59,924 nucleotides of DNA from Paraglaciecola arctica (lineage in GTDB: Bacteria; Pseudomonadota; Gammaproteobacteria; Enterobacterales; Alteromonadaceae), in the NCBI RefSeq assembly GCF_018861065.1, contig NZ_JAHKQO010000044.1, positions 1-59,924 on the forward strand, in the 5' to 3' direction. The translations under genes and the position numbers were made by a program. The notes beneath the pieces are model-generated. The model saw nothing but the letters and a program-made list of their open reading frames with translations, was not told the DNA's origin and did no database searches. Of this stretch, positions 32,673-40,909 are shown piece after piece (within the stretch, counting starts at the first letter, position 1; each line of letters starts with the position of its first letter).

Positions 32673-33800
32673 ATGTTGAAGATTTGGTCAAACATTTTCT
32701 GGTTGGGCACTAAAGAGTTACGTAGTGTGTTAAGTGACAAAGTGATGGTGATCCTGATCATCTACTCGTTTACCTTAGCTATTTATACTCAAGCGACGGC
32801 TACCAGTGAGTTTGTTAATAATGCCTCAGTTGCCATAGTAGATGAAGATCAGTCAGCTCTATCAAGGGCGATAGCCAATGCCATATACCCACCATATTTC
32901 AAGAAACCAGTACTGATCTCATCTGATCAAGTTGACCTCCTTATGGACCACGACCAGTTTATGTTTGTGATTGAAATTCCCCCAGATTTTGAGCGGGATA
33001 TTCGCGAAGGCCGACAACCTAGTGTACAAATTAATATAGATGCTACAGCAGTTTCCCAAGCCAGTTTGGGTAATAGTTATATTCAAAGCATCGTCACAAA
33101 AGAGGTGAATCAGTTTATTAATCGCTCGAGTGAACAGTCAGAAAGTACCGTAGAATTAGTTCAGCGTTTAGCCTTTAACTCCAATGGAATTGGCATGTGG
33201 TTTGGTGCCATCAATGCTTTGATTAACCAAATATCCATGATTACCATCATATTGACAGGTTCGGCTTTGTTGCGAGAACGTGAACACGGCACCATAGAGC
33301 ATTTAATGGTGATGCCTCTGACTTCATTTCAAATTGTAATGGCTAAGGTTTGGGCCAATGGTTTGATTATTCTATGTGCATTTACCTTTGCTTTATTAGT
33401 GATAGTTAAGTGGGCCTTAGACATACCATTTGCTGGGTCTGTTAGCTTATTTTTGTTTGGCACTACACAGTATCTTTTTGCGGCTTCTGCTATCGGTATT
33501 TTCTTAGGCACTATTGCTAGCACTATGGCACAGTTCGGCTTGTTAGTGATGATGGTGATTGTTCCTTTGATAATGCTATCTGGCGGAATGTCACCGATTG
33601 AGAGTCAACCCGATCTCATCCAGCCTGTCACTTGGCTGCTACCTTCTCGGCACTTTGTATCATTTTCACAAGCCGTCGCTTTTAGAGGCGCAGATTTTAA
33701 TATCATCTGGCCACAATTACTCACAATGACAGGGTTAGGCGGGTTGTTTTTTGGTAGTAGTTTATTGCTATTTCGTCGTTCAATGGCCACCAATAAATAA
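32673..33800 (+). CDS. yhhJ: ABC-2-type permease, YhhJ-like
   Basis: 375 residues with an N-terminal helix (about 22-42), a large extracytoplasmic domain (about 43-170) and five or six C-terminal helices. ALLREREHGTIEHLMVMPLT near 200-219 is the conserved ABC-2 coupling element. It begins on the base after the rbbA stop, so translation is coupled. It would pair with the RbbA permease half to form the export channel, with YhiI as adaptor; an outer-membrane TolC-like protein is not encoded here. Substrates of this system are unknown. Confidence 0.92.
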   Translation: MLKIWSNIFWLGTKELRSVLSDKVMVILIIYSFTLAIYTQATATSEFVNNASVAIVDEDQSALSRAIANAIYPPYFKKPVLISSDQVDLLMDHDQFMFVIEIPPDFERDIREGRQPSVQINIDATAVSQASLGNSYIQSIVTKEVNQFINRSSEQSESTVELVQRLAFNSNGIGMWFGAINALINQISMITIILTGSALLREREHGTIEHLMVMPLTSFQIVMAKVWANGLIILCAFTFALLVIVKWALDIPFAGSVSLFLFGTTQYLFAASAIGIFLGTIASTMAQFGLLVMMVIVPLIMLSGGMSPIESQPDLIQPVTWLLPSRHFVSFSQAVAFRGADFNIIWPQLLTMTGLGGLFFGSSLLLFRRSMATNK

Positions 33801-34239
33801 ACATCTAAATAGGTCGAATAACATAAATCTTGAATTCCTGGCCTTGTAGACGGTATTACACCGTCCATACTAAAGATTCTCTGCTAACAGAATACAGGTG
33901 CCGGGAATCGAGGCCAATACGATGGGCGTTAACGTTTCAATTCAATTGAGTAAATATACTCACAACCGCCGATGAGTGCCTAGAATCTAGAAATAACCCA
34001 TTATTACTGCCTTCTATAACGCTTAAGATTGTCACGTTTTCTTATTATTTTTGCGCAGCTTGGGAACGCTTCCATGCTATGAGTTCCCCTGAGGTTTTGT
34101 TTCTTTATCAATAGGTATATCGGTTTGACTCAGGTAACATTGTCAGTAATTTGATCTAAGCGATAATGATGCGATAACTAGGTAGAGCTCATCTTACCTT
34201 TTTAAGGCATGGTACGAGTAAAGTAGAGTAGATAAAGAT
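33801..34239. other. Intergenic region after the exporter operon
   Basis: No gene seen. A short hairpin, GACGGT/ACCGTC (33848-33853 and 33859-33864), lies 48 bp after the yhhJ stop and may end that transcript; it has no T tract. The right part should hold the promoter of the solute-binding protein gene. Confidence 0.4.
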
Positions 34240-34974
34240 TTGATACGTATTTTTTTGTGTTTTTTAGTGGGGGTTATTCCTTCTTCGTATGGTGCGTCGT
34301 TAGACGTGTATATTGCAGAGTATCCACCTTTTCAGGTGATAGATAACAAAAACGGGCACACTGGGTTTTCGGTAGAGTTGTTTAAGGAAGCATTAGATTT
34401 AACCGATATCGATGCGAATATCATAGCGGTGCCATGGGTGCGTGCGTTAGAGTTTGTTTCTCAACAAAGCAATAGTTTATTGTTTGCTATGGCGAAAACT
34501 CCAGAGCGAGACAAACTCTACACTTGGGTTGATACTATTTATATGGTGAATGAAGGGGTCTTTTCCCGCAAAGATAGAACCGACATTAAAATAGATAGCC
34601 TTGATGACGTGCATCAATATTCAATAGCACTCCCCCGCGGTGACGTATCTGTAAGTACCTTAAATATTTCATCAGAGCCTTCTGAAGATGTTTACATAGT
34701 CGAGCATCAAGAACAATGTATTAGGATGCTAGCGATAAATCGGGTTGACCTTAATTACAACAATGACGTAGGCTTTTTTAATGCCGTTAAATCTTACGGG
34801 ATTGACGCGAATCAATTTAAGCAGGTCTATATTACCAAACGCACCGAACTTGGCATTGCCGCAAATAAAAATATGGATGCAAAAATTATTGCGCAAATAC
34901 GTGAAGCGTTACAAACCTTAAAGCAAAACGGTGTTTATCATAAATTGAAACTCAAGTGGTTCGCGAATAACTAA
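34240..34974 (+). CDS. Periplasmic solute-binding protein (SBP_bac_3 family)
   Basis: 244 residues. A signal peptide (1-19, MIRIFLCFLVGVIPSSYGA) leads into a type-3 solute-binding fold: VYIAEYPPFQVIDNKNGHTGFSVELFKEAL is the standard first lobe, and ANIIAVPWVRALEFV and LLFAMAKTPERDKLYTWV follow. The length suits a free-standing member rather than a full ABC operon; no permease or ATPase lies nearby. Such orphan proteins bind amino acids or feed sensory pathways. The start is TTG, with no credible in-frame ATG nearby. It converges on the metallopeptidase gene, with a shared terminator hairpin. Confidence 0.85.
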   Translation: MIRIFLCFLVGVIPSSYGASLDVYIAEYPPFQVIDNKNGHTGFSVELFKEALDLTDIDANIIAVPWVRALEFVSQQSNSLLFAMAKTPERDKLYTWVDTIYMVNEGVFSRKDRTDIKIDSLDDVHQYSIALPRGDVSVSTLNISSEPSEDVYIVEHQEQCIRMLAINRVDLNYNNDVGFFNAVKSYGIDANQFKQVYITKRTELGIAANKNMDAKIIAQIREALQTLKQNGVYHKLKLKWFANN

Positions 34975-35034
34975 AAGCGGTGTTGGGTGTCGATAGATTG
35001 CCGGGAGTCAACTGCACATTTATGGCGTAGCGAA

Positions 35035-35065
35035 ACCCCCAGTTGAATTCACTCAAATTGGGGGT
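35035..35065. terminator. Bidirectional hairpin between convergent genes
   Basis: ACCCCCA (35035-35041) pairs with TGGGGGT (35059-35065), and inner TTGA pairs with TCAA. The hairpin overlaps the last codons and stop of the minus-strand metallopeptidase and lies 60 bp after the solute-binding protein stop. Confidence 0.6.
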
Positions 35066-36779
35066 GGAACTTCAAGTATGGCTTAGCGTTTTGCACTTTT
35101 TCTAAGCATTTCAATTTAGCAACAACAACCTTGTTGCTATCTTGAAGTGTTACCCTTGCAGCATTTTCACACTTGGCTTTGAACGAATCATAAGCGTTAA
35201 GTCCGTCATGAAGAATCTCTAATCCATCTACAAATTGTACTTCCATAGTCTGTTCAAATGAACTGCAGCCTTCTATAGGATAAGTTTTTATATAGTCATC
35301 ATTGCTACTGAAACTAACGCTTTTACAATGGGATTTCATCAGATTATGAATAACTTGTTTTCCCCAATGTTTGAGGACAGAGTTAGGGTAATCTTCAGAA
35401 TATTCAGGGGATATTTCTGTTTGTTTAAACCATGAAGCAATTTCCATTTGATTGTCTAAATCACTAATGGTGCTAAAATTCTCAAATGCTAAAGACAGTT
35501 TTTCGGAGCCGGCTAGACGATTTAACGCGTCAAAATAATCCTCTTGGTTATAAGTTCTATCCTTACTATTTGCATCAAACACATGTTTCCACACATCAAA
35601 AACAGTTTTACTGGAATCTTTTGCTTTAACCGCAACATGAGTCGCCAAGCCCATTGCCGCACCACAATCATAATAATTGCGATAACGCCGAAACTGAGCT
35701 GATTGTTGTAACGACTCATTGCCCTTTTTTAAGAAACAATTATTGGCAGCATCTTCAAACTTCAAAAGCATTTGTTCATCGTTTATTAGCCCAAACTCCA
35801 TCATTGCAAAATTGGCAAAGGTATCGGCACCGCCTTCATGCATCCAAGCGTGGTTTTGATCTTCAATTGAGAACATTTGACCGTTCCAAAAATGTGCAGC
35901 TTCATGAGCCAAAAAGTGAAATAAGCTATTAAATTTGTCTTGGTTCTCCAAGTTCCAACGTTTTCCACTAATAGTGAGTTGAACAAGTCCATCCAATGTG
36001 CCGCCACTATAGTTTGAATAGTCACCATCGACTTGGTCATAATTAAAAAAAACAACCGGTTTAAAACTTAAAGAATGCCCAGTTTTTGATTGGTAGTAGT
36101 CGAATAGCTTGGGGAAGTATTGCTGAGTCTGATTCCACGCCCACTTAGGTAAAGCAGGATCAACAACAGCGATCATATTGTCGTTTTCAATGGGTTGAAT
36201 ATTGCCGAAATATATATAAGTGCCTTCGCCTTCGAGGTTCCAAAAAGCTCTATTTTTGGCACTTTTCCCTAAAAATACGATATTTTGATTCGGGCCATAG
36301 AAATGAAATTTTGTACCTTTAAATGATACGCCAATCGGACTGATAGACTTATCTTCAATGACGTTAGCACCTAAGGCTAAATAATTGGTATACAACAACA
36401 CACTGCCATCCGAGTATTTAATGTTGTGTGTGTAATCTTTGGGGATGAAGTCATAGTAAGAAGAAAAATGAATATTCACAGAGGTAAACTTTTTGCCATC
36501 TATACTGCGAATTAATTGTATATCGCCTTTTTTATCCCACTTAAATCTTGACTCATCTATTTTGTAAAGCATGCTTCGGTCAAAGTTGCCGAGTCTACTA
36601 AAAGCAATGTGATCTACAGCAATCGGTAACTCGTAGTTAGCTTCCCATGAATCTGAATCTTGCTGATAGTGAACATGAACCTGTAGTTGCAAGTCTTTAT
36701 CTGATGCTTCAGTGCTTGCTAATAAAAAGATGAGTAGTGCGAGGAAAATACTATATACAAGGTTTTGTTGATATTTCAT
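35049..36779 (-). CDS. Secreted gluzincin (M1-like) metallopeptidase
   Basis: 576 residues with a signal peptide (about 1-25, ending LASTEAS). The zinc site is intact: HEAAH at 292-296 and the third ligand Glu315 in MHEGGAD, an HExxH-X18-E arrangement as in M1 aminopeptidases. The N-terminal 200 residues look like a beta domain, and the segment after 330 is helical with several cysteines. The M1 GAMEN exopeptidase motif is not found, so peptide specificity may differ from true aminopeptidases. It probably cleaves peptides in the periplasm or outside. The ATG follows GAAGAGATG. Neighbours do not suggest a pathway. Confidence 0.78.
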   Translation of the reverse strand: MKYQQNLVYSIFLALLIFLLASTEASDKDLQLQVHVHYQQDSDSWEANYELPIAVDHIAFSRLGNFDRSMLYKIDESRFKWDKKGDIQLIRSIDGKKFTSVNIHFSSYYDFIPKDYTHNIKYSDGSVLLYTNYLALGANVIEDKSISPIGVSFKGTKFHFYGPNQNIVFLGKSAKNRAFWNLEGEGTYIYFGNIQPIENDNMIAVVDPALPKWAWNQTQQYFPKLFDYYQSKTGHSLSFKPVVFFNYDQVDGDYSNYSGGTLDGLVQLTISGKRWNLENQDKFNSLFHFLAHEAAHFWNGQMFSIEDQNHAWMHEGGADTFANFAMMEFGLINDEQMLLKFEDAANNCFLKKGNESLQQSAQFRRYRNYYDCGAAMGLATHVAVKAKDSSKTVFDVWKHVFDANSKDRTYNQEDYFDALNRLAGSEKLSLAFENFSTISDLDNQMEIASWFKQTEISPEYSEDYPNSVLKHWGKQVIHNLMKSHCKSVSFSSNDDYIKTYPIEGCSSFEQTMEVQFVDGLEILHDGLNAYDSFKAKCENAARVTLQDSNKVVVAKLKCLEKVQNAKPYLKFHPQFE

Positions 36780-37348
36780 TATTCATCTCTTCAATCAATT
36801 TGTTTTCTTTAATGTTAAGTTAATTCAATTGGGGAGCCAATTAGTGACATAAACTTTAATTTGGACAGAGGTCAAAATTAACCACTGCGTACATTTTCGG
36901 CGCAAAGCCAGCAAGTTGGGGGGTAGTCCACTTACAATAAAGTGTAATCAACACAGTAAAATAGTATGAAGTGTATTCTATCTACAAATTTAAGCAGCTC
37001 TCACGCAGCATTTGTAAGTAGAAGTTGCAATAAGCAAGTCGTCGACGTTAAGTGGTATCTCGACGACTATGCTTTGCTTGATAAAGAAAATGCACTTATA
37101 AACAAGACGAATAAGCGACAAGATTAATATGCATTGAATAATAGTGGAGGATTTTATCGAATTTAAGGTCCACGTTATGTTGTCGGCTAAATTGTAGTGT
37201 TTAAATAAGGTATAGAGTTAGCAGAAAATAAAACTTAGTCACAACAAGTGAGTAGATAGGGGTAAGACTTTTGATTGTTATTGTACCTCAGGTTTTTTAG
37301 TCAACCATTGTAACAATGCATTAAGGCATCAACTGTGAAGGAAATAAC
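36780..37348. other. Long intergenic region with two hairpins
   Basis: 569 bp with no gene that I can support. AATTGG-GGAG-CCAATT (36827-36842) lies just upstream of the metallopeptidase start. GTCGTCGA (37038-37045) and TCGACGAC (37060-37067) form a perfect 8-bp stem with a 14-nt loop in the middle. Function unknown; the second could belong to an untranslated RNA or be a protein-binding site. Confidence 0.5.
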
Positions 37349-37696
37349 GTGCAAGCGAATGACATAAGAGTATTTGTGCCTAGTAAGGATTACCAAACAT
37401 CTCAATCCTTCTATCAAGCTATGGGGTTCAAAATGGATCCTGCTGGTGACGACCTTGCTATTTTTACAAATGGTACCTGTACATTCTTTCTGCAAAGGCA
37501 TTTCAACGAAGAATTTGCAAAGAATCTAATGTTGCAGTTGATTGTTGCTGATATCGAAGCGGCATTTGATGTTATTTCCAAAATTGAAGGCTTCAATATT
37601 AGGTATGAACCCATAAAATCCGAACCTTGGGGTAAGGTCATTTATTTATGGGGACCTTCGGGCGAACTGTGGCACATCACCGAACTTAACCGTTAA
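37349..37696 (+). CDS. VOC-superfamily (glyoxalase/bleomycin-resistance-like) protein
   Basis: 115 residues: one pair of beta-alpha-beta-beta-beta modules typical of the vicinal-oxygen-chelate fold. IRVFVPSKDYQTSQSFYQAMGFKMDP and DLAIFTNGTCTFFLQRHFNE form the first module, and MLQLIVADIEAAFDVI and GKVIYLWGPSGELWHITEL the second. The usual Glu of the C-terminal strand is present (GELWHI), but the first-module metal ligands are not obvious. VOC members include lyases, dioxygenases and drug-binding proteins, and no choice is possible here. The GTG start has GAAGGA eight bases upstream. No partner gene. Confidence 0.82.
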   Translation: MQANDIRVFVPSKDYQTSQSFYQAMGFKMDPAGDDLAIFTNGTCTFFLQRHFNEEFAKNLMLQLIVADIEAAFDVISKIEGFNIRYEPIKSEPWGKVIYLWGPSGELWHITELNR

Positions 37697-37814
37697 TAAC
37701 GCAGTTAAACAATTCCCGCGAAAAAATCGAGTTTGACGTGCTAATGCTCGCCTTTGAACGCGAAGTGAGCTTATCCAATCGAACTTCGTTCACTTTAATA
37801 AGGACACAAATATC

Positions 37815-38267
37815 ATGAAGTTATTTTCAACCATTATTGCCACCGTTACTTTGATTGTTTCAAGCCTTAGTTATGCTGAGGCCCTAACAGGCAAGGAATA
37901 CCAAGCCGTGGTTGCAACCGCTTATAATTATTTCAATGGGGCTGCCAATGGAGATCAAACACTACTTTCCAAAGCATTTGATCAAGAATTTGGTGATGTG
38001 AAAATGATCACAGTTGACAAGGACACCGGAAAAGAAATCATCAGAACCGTACCACTTAAAGAGTTCTCTGGATACTTCAAGAATGCCACCCAAGATAAAT
38101 GGGAAGCCAAGGTTTTGTCTGTTGATATCGTTGATGATCAAATGGCTATGGTAAAGCTTAATTTTGATACGCCTAAAACTCACTACATCGATTATCTAGT
38201 CATGTATAAGCGTGAAAATGAGTGGCGCATAATCAACAAAACCTTTGTTGCAAAGACAAAGTCGTAA
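37815..38267 (+). CDS. Secreted NTF2-like (lumazine-binding-type) protein
   Basis: 150 residues with a signal peptide (1-22, ending LSYAEA). The mature sequence fits the NTF2-like group often annotated as putative lumazine-binding: an N-terminal helix (EYQAVVATAYNYFNGAANGDQTLLSKAFDQEF), a variable middle, and paired strands AKVLSVDIVDDQMAMVKLNFD and HYIDYLVMYKRENEWRIINKTF. Members are usually small periplasmic proteins of unknown ligand. It is followed by a strong hairpin and converges on the ABM gene. Confidence 0.78.
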   Translation: MKLFSTIIATVTLIVSSLSYAEALTGKEYQAVVATAYNYFNGAANGDQTLLSKAFDQEFGDVKMITVDKDTGKEIIRTVPLKEFSGYFKNATQDKWEAKVLSVDIVDDQMAMVKLNFDTPKTHYIDYLVMYKRENEWRIINKTFVAKTKS

Positions 38268-38288
38268 TTATCCTGAGCTCGGTAATAT

Positions 38289-38326
38289 ATTAAACTGACA
38301 GTCCACTATGGGACTGCCGGTTTAAT
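38289..38326. terminator. Bidirectional terminator hairpin
   Basis: ATTAAACTG (38289-38297) pairs with CGGTTTAAT (38318-38326, with one G-T wobble), and the inner CAGTCC (38299-38304) with GGACTG (38311-38316), around a 6-nt loop. It lies 22 bp after the NTF2-like gene and faces the minus-strand ABM gene end at 38398. Confidence 0.7.
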
Positions 38327-38397
38327 CCTCCAACAGTTATCGTTCAGGATAACTGCAAGTCAGAACCTGTTGATTAAAGCAGAGTTTTTTATCTAAC

Positions 38398-38691
38398 TTA
38401 ACCTGCAATAAATGTCATTTCATGTACTGAAAATTCAGACACCGAATTTTCAGCCGCAGCTACATAATCAGCGAAATGTTGAGTGTCGCCATGGGCTTGC
38501 CATAACTCACGCGTTTGCCACTTTTCGTAAATCATGAAATGCGCCGGATTTTTATTATCTTGGTGTAAATTGTAGTTGATACAACCTTCTTCAGTAAGAG
38601 TTTTTTCAACAAGTTTTACTAACTCAGCTCTTATAAAGTCAATTTTATCGGCATTGACAATGATGTTTGCCACTATAGTTAAATTCGCCAT
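38398..38691 (-). CDS. Antibiotic-biosynthesis-monooxygenase (ABM/YgiN-like) protein
   Basis: 97 residues, a single ferredoxin-like ABM domain. NLTIVANIIVNADKIDFIRAELVKLV is the first strand and helix, EGCINYNLHQDNKNPAHFMIYEKW the diagnostic middle with the conserved Tyr and Trp, and HGDTQHFADYV the last helix. YgiN-type members act as quinol monooxygenases or chaperone reactive quinones. A good AGGAAA site precedes the ATG. It lies 44 bp downstream of a quinone-oxidoreductase-like gene on the same strand, which together with the divergent LysR suggests a small quinone or electrophile response operon. Confidence 0.87.
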   Translation of the reverse strand: MANLTIVANIIVNADKIDFIRAELVKLVEKTLTEEGCINYNLHQDNKNPAHFMIYEKWQTRELWQAHGDTQHFADYVAAAENSVSEFSVHEMTFIAG

Positions 38692-38735
38692 GTAAATTTC
38701 CTATCATGTTGTGCTTAATTGTTCAGGGGGTAGTT

Positions 38736-39761
38736 TTAAAAACCTTCTAAAACGATTTTTCCTATTGATTTGGTGGATTCAAGTTCTTGGTGAGCCACTC
38801 TTAAATTCTCGGCATTGATTAAGCCAAGGTTTTTACCTACTGTTGTTTGGACGTGACCTTGATCAACCAAGTCCGCAATATTGTTCAGAATGTGATGTTG
38901 CTCGCTGATATCCGCTGCTGCAAACATTGAACGAGTAAACATAAATTCCCAATGCAGTGAAATACTCTTGGGTTTGAGTTTGGCGATATCGAGTGTTTCT
39001 GGGTCGTCGATTAATGCAATTTTTCCCGCGGGTGCCAGCAATTCCGCATAGTCGTCTAGGTAAGAATCTGTATGAGTCAAACTCGCTACATGAGTGACTT
39101 GACCAATGTTTAGGGCATTAATTTGCGCTTTTAGTGGCTTAGAATGATCTACCACATAATCTGCCCCTAGTTTTTTCACCCAAGTGGCAGAACTTTCCCG
39201 CGAAGCCGTGGCGATAACGGTTGAACCAGTCAACTTACTCGCTAATTGTACTAAAATGGAACCCACTCCTCCTGCCGCGCCCACAATAAGAAGTATGTCG
39301 TTTGTGGGTTGCACGTGAGTTGGACTAAGTTGTTTGATTGCCAAACGTTCAAATAATAACTCCCAAGCGGTAATCGCGGTTAGAGGTAAGGCAGCGGCTT
39401 CGCTGTCAGATAAACTTTTAGGTTTATGGCCAACAATACGCTCATCCACCAATTGATATTCTGCGTTACTACCTTGGCGATTGAGATCGCCTGCATAAAA
39501 CACTTTATCACCCGGCTTAAAATGACTGACAGCTTCACCTGTTGCGACTACTTCGCCTACTGCGTCCCAACCCAATACCTTATATTCGCCAACAGATGGC
39601 CTAACGTTTTGACGGATCTTGTAATCAACTGGATTAACAGCTATTGCGTTAACTTTTACTAATAAGTCATGTCCAGCGGCTTTAGGTTGTGGTAAATCAA
39701 TGTTGATTAACGCATCTGAATTGTTGATTGGTAATGGTTGTATGTAGCCAATTGCTTTCAT
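38736..39761 (-). CDS. Zinc-type alcohol dehydrogenase / quinone oxidoreductase (MDR family)
   Basis: 341 residues from the ATG at 39761 (MKAIGYIQPLP), preceded by a GGAG site. A reading frame that extends 31 residues further upstream has no family similarity and was not used. The GroES-like half contains AVNPVDYKIRQN and GWDAVGEVVATGEAVSHFKPGDKVFYAGD; the Rossmann half has IVGAAGGVGSILVQLA, the NAD(P)H motif. Structural-zinc cysteines are absent, as in quinone reductase-like MDR enzymes. Expected reaction: NADPH-dependent reduction of quinones or enones. Operon with the ABM gene, divergent from a LysR regulator with a palindrome between them. Confidence 0.9.
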   Translation of the reverse strand: MKAIGYIQPLPINNSDALINIDLPQPKAAGHDLLVKVNAIAVNPVDYKIRQNVRPSVGEYKVLGWDAVGEVVATGEAVSHFKPGDKVFYAGDLNRQGSNAEYQLVDERIVGHKPKSLSDSEAAALPLTAITAWELLFERLAIKQLSPTHVQPTNDILLIVGAAGGVGSILVQLASKLTGSTVIATASRESSATWVKKLGADYVVDHSKPLKAQINALNIGQVTHVASLTHTDSYLDDYAELLAPAGKIALIDDPETLDIAKLKPKSISLHWEFMFTRSMFAAADISEQHHILNNIADLVDQGHVQTTVGKNLGLINAENLRVAHQELESTKSIGKIVLEGF

Positions 39762-39870
39762 GGGGACGCTCCGGTTAATTTTTAAATGTGGAGTTGTGGA
39801 TAAACTCAGCTTGGAACCCATAATAGACGTTGAATATAAAAAGAAAAACAGCATAATAATTGAAACATTA

Positions 39871-39885
39871 TCAATATATTATTGA
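39871..39885. promoter_or_regulatory. Palindromic site in the LysR/oxidoreductase divergent region
   Basis: TCAATA-TAT-TATTGA is a perfect 6-bp inverted repeat, 5 bp upstream of the LysR start and 110 bp upstream of the oxidoreductase start. It has the form expected of a LysR-type operator; the assignment is inferred. Confidence 0.5.
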
Positions 39886-39890
39886 AAATA

Positions 39891-40814
39891 ATGCAGCTTG
39901 AAGACCTTAATATCATTTTGAAAGTGGCGGAGTTTCGCAGTATTACCGCGGCCGCGGAGAGTTTAGATATGCGAACCGCAACTGCGAGTGCGGCAGTTAA
40001 ACGTGTTGAGCGTTCACTTGGGGTTGAATTGTTTATTCGAACGACACGGCAACTAAGGTTGTCTGCCGCTGGCGAAAAATATATTCCTAATTGCGAGCAA
40101 GCGTTGCAAATGTTGCAGCACGCCCAGCAAAACGTCAAAGATGACCTAGATATCATAGACGGTGAATTAAGGATTTCTGTGCCTTCTGACTTAGGTCGAA
40201 ACTTAATTTTACCTTGGTTAGACGAATTTATGCAGCTTCATCCTGGGGTGAGACTGAAGCTACACATATCCGACAGCAATATTGATTTTTACAGAGATCC
40301 CATTGATGTTGCATTGCGCTATGGTTTTCCAAATGATGCCAGCCTCTATGGTTTTAAAATTTGTAACGTACCTAGGGTGATTTGTGCCGCACCTGAGTAC
40401 ATTGATAAATATGGTTTGCCTAAGCACCCCAATGATTTGGCCTCTCATAACGGGCTTCTCTATCAGTTGCACGACATCGTCCATGACGTTTGGAAGTTTT
40501 CGAATCAAGGGCAGTCAATTAAAGTAAAGGTTCAAGGTAATCGCACATCAAATGACGCGGAGTTGGTGAGACGCTGGTGCGTGAATGGAAAAGGCATCGC
40601 GGCAAAATCCTGTTTAGATATGGCACCAAACTTACTAACTAAACAAGTTATTCCCTTGTTATCAGAGTTTACTGCAAAGCCTACAGAGTTGTGGCTTATC
40701 TGTCCGAGTAGGCAAGCGATTACACCAGCAGTCAGGTTGCTCAGAGAGCATATTAAAGAGAAGTGCGCAGATATTATTACCAGTCTGATAGAGCAGGGAA
40801 TTTTGGAGCAGTAG
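39891..40814 (+). CDS. LysR-family transcriptional regulator
   Basis: 307 residues. The ATG at 39891 (MQLEDLNIILKVAE) gives the canonical LysR start; a TTG nine bases upstream is less likely. The N-terminal winged helix (RSITAAAESLDMRTATASAAVKRVERSLGVELFIRTTR) is followed by a periplasmic-binding-like effector domain (DGELRISVPSDLGRNLILPWLDEF, LYGFKICNVPRVICAAPEYI). Divergent from the quinone-oxidoreductase/ABM operon, which it probably controls in response to an electrophile or quinone. Confidence 0.92.
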   Translation: MQLEDLNIILKVAEFRSITAAAESLDMRTATASAAVKRVERSLGVELFIRTTRQLRLSAAGEKYIPNCEQALQMLQHAQQNVKDDLDIIDGELRISVPSDLGRNLILPWLDEFMQLHPGVRLKLHISDSNIDFYRDPIDVALRYGFPNDASLYGFKICNVPRVICAAPEYIDKYGLPKHPNDLASHNGLLYQLHDIVHDVWKFSNQGQSIKVKVQGNRTSNDAELVRRWCVNGKGIAAKSCLDMAPNLLTKQVIPLLSEFTAKPTELWLICPSRQAITPAVRLLREHIKEKCADIITSLIEQGILEQ

Positions 40815-40846
40815 TGGTAGTAATCCAAAAACATACCCGAATAGTA

Positions 40847-40873
40847 AAGTTAGGGGGAAGTTGTCCCTAACTT
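40847..40873. terminator. Bidirectional hairpin between LysR and PL7 genes
   Basis: AAGTTAGGG (40847-40855) and CCCTAACTT (40865-40873) form a perfect 9-bp stem with a 9-nt loop between convergent genes. Confidence 0.65.
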
Positions 40874-40909
40874 CACTGTTTATCTGCTAATTTCTGTTTG
40901 TTGTTAGTA

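Noticed and set aside
34240-34974. Full amino-acid ABC transporter operon
   Set aside because: Only the binding protein is present; no permease or ATPase gene adjoins it.
39762-39854. 31-residue N-terminal extension of the quinone oxidoreductase
   Set aside because: The extension has no family similarity and runs over the divergent promoter region; ATG 39761 has a GGAG site and a canonical MDR start.
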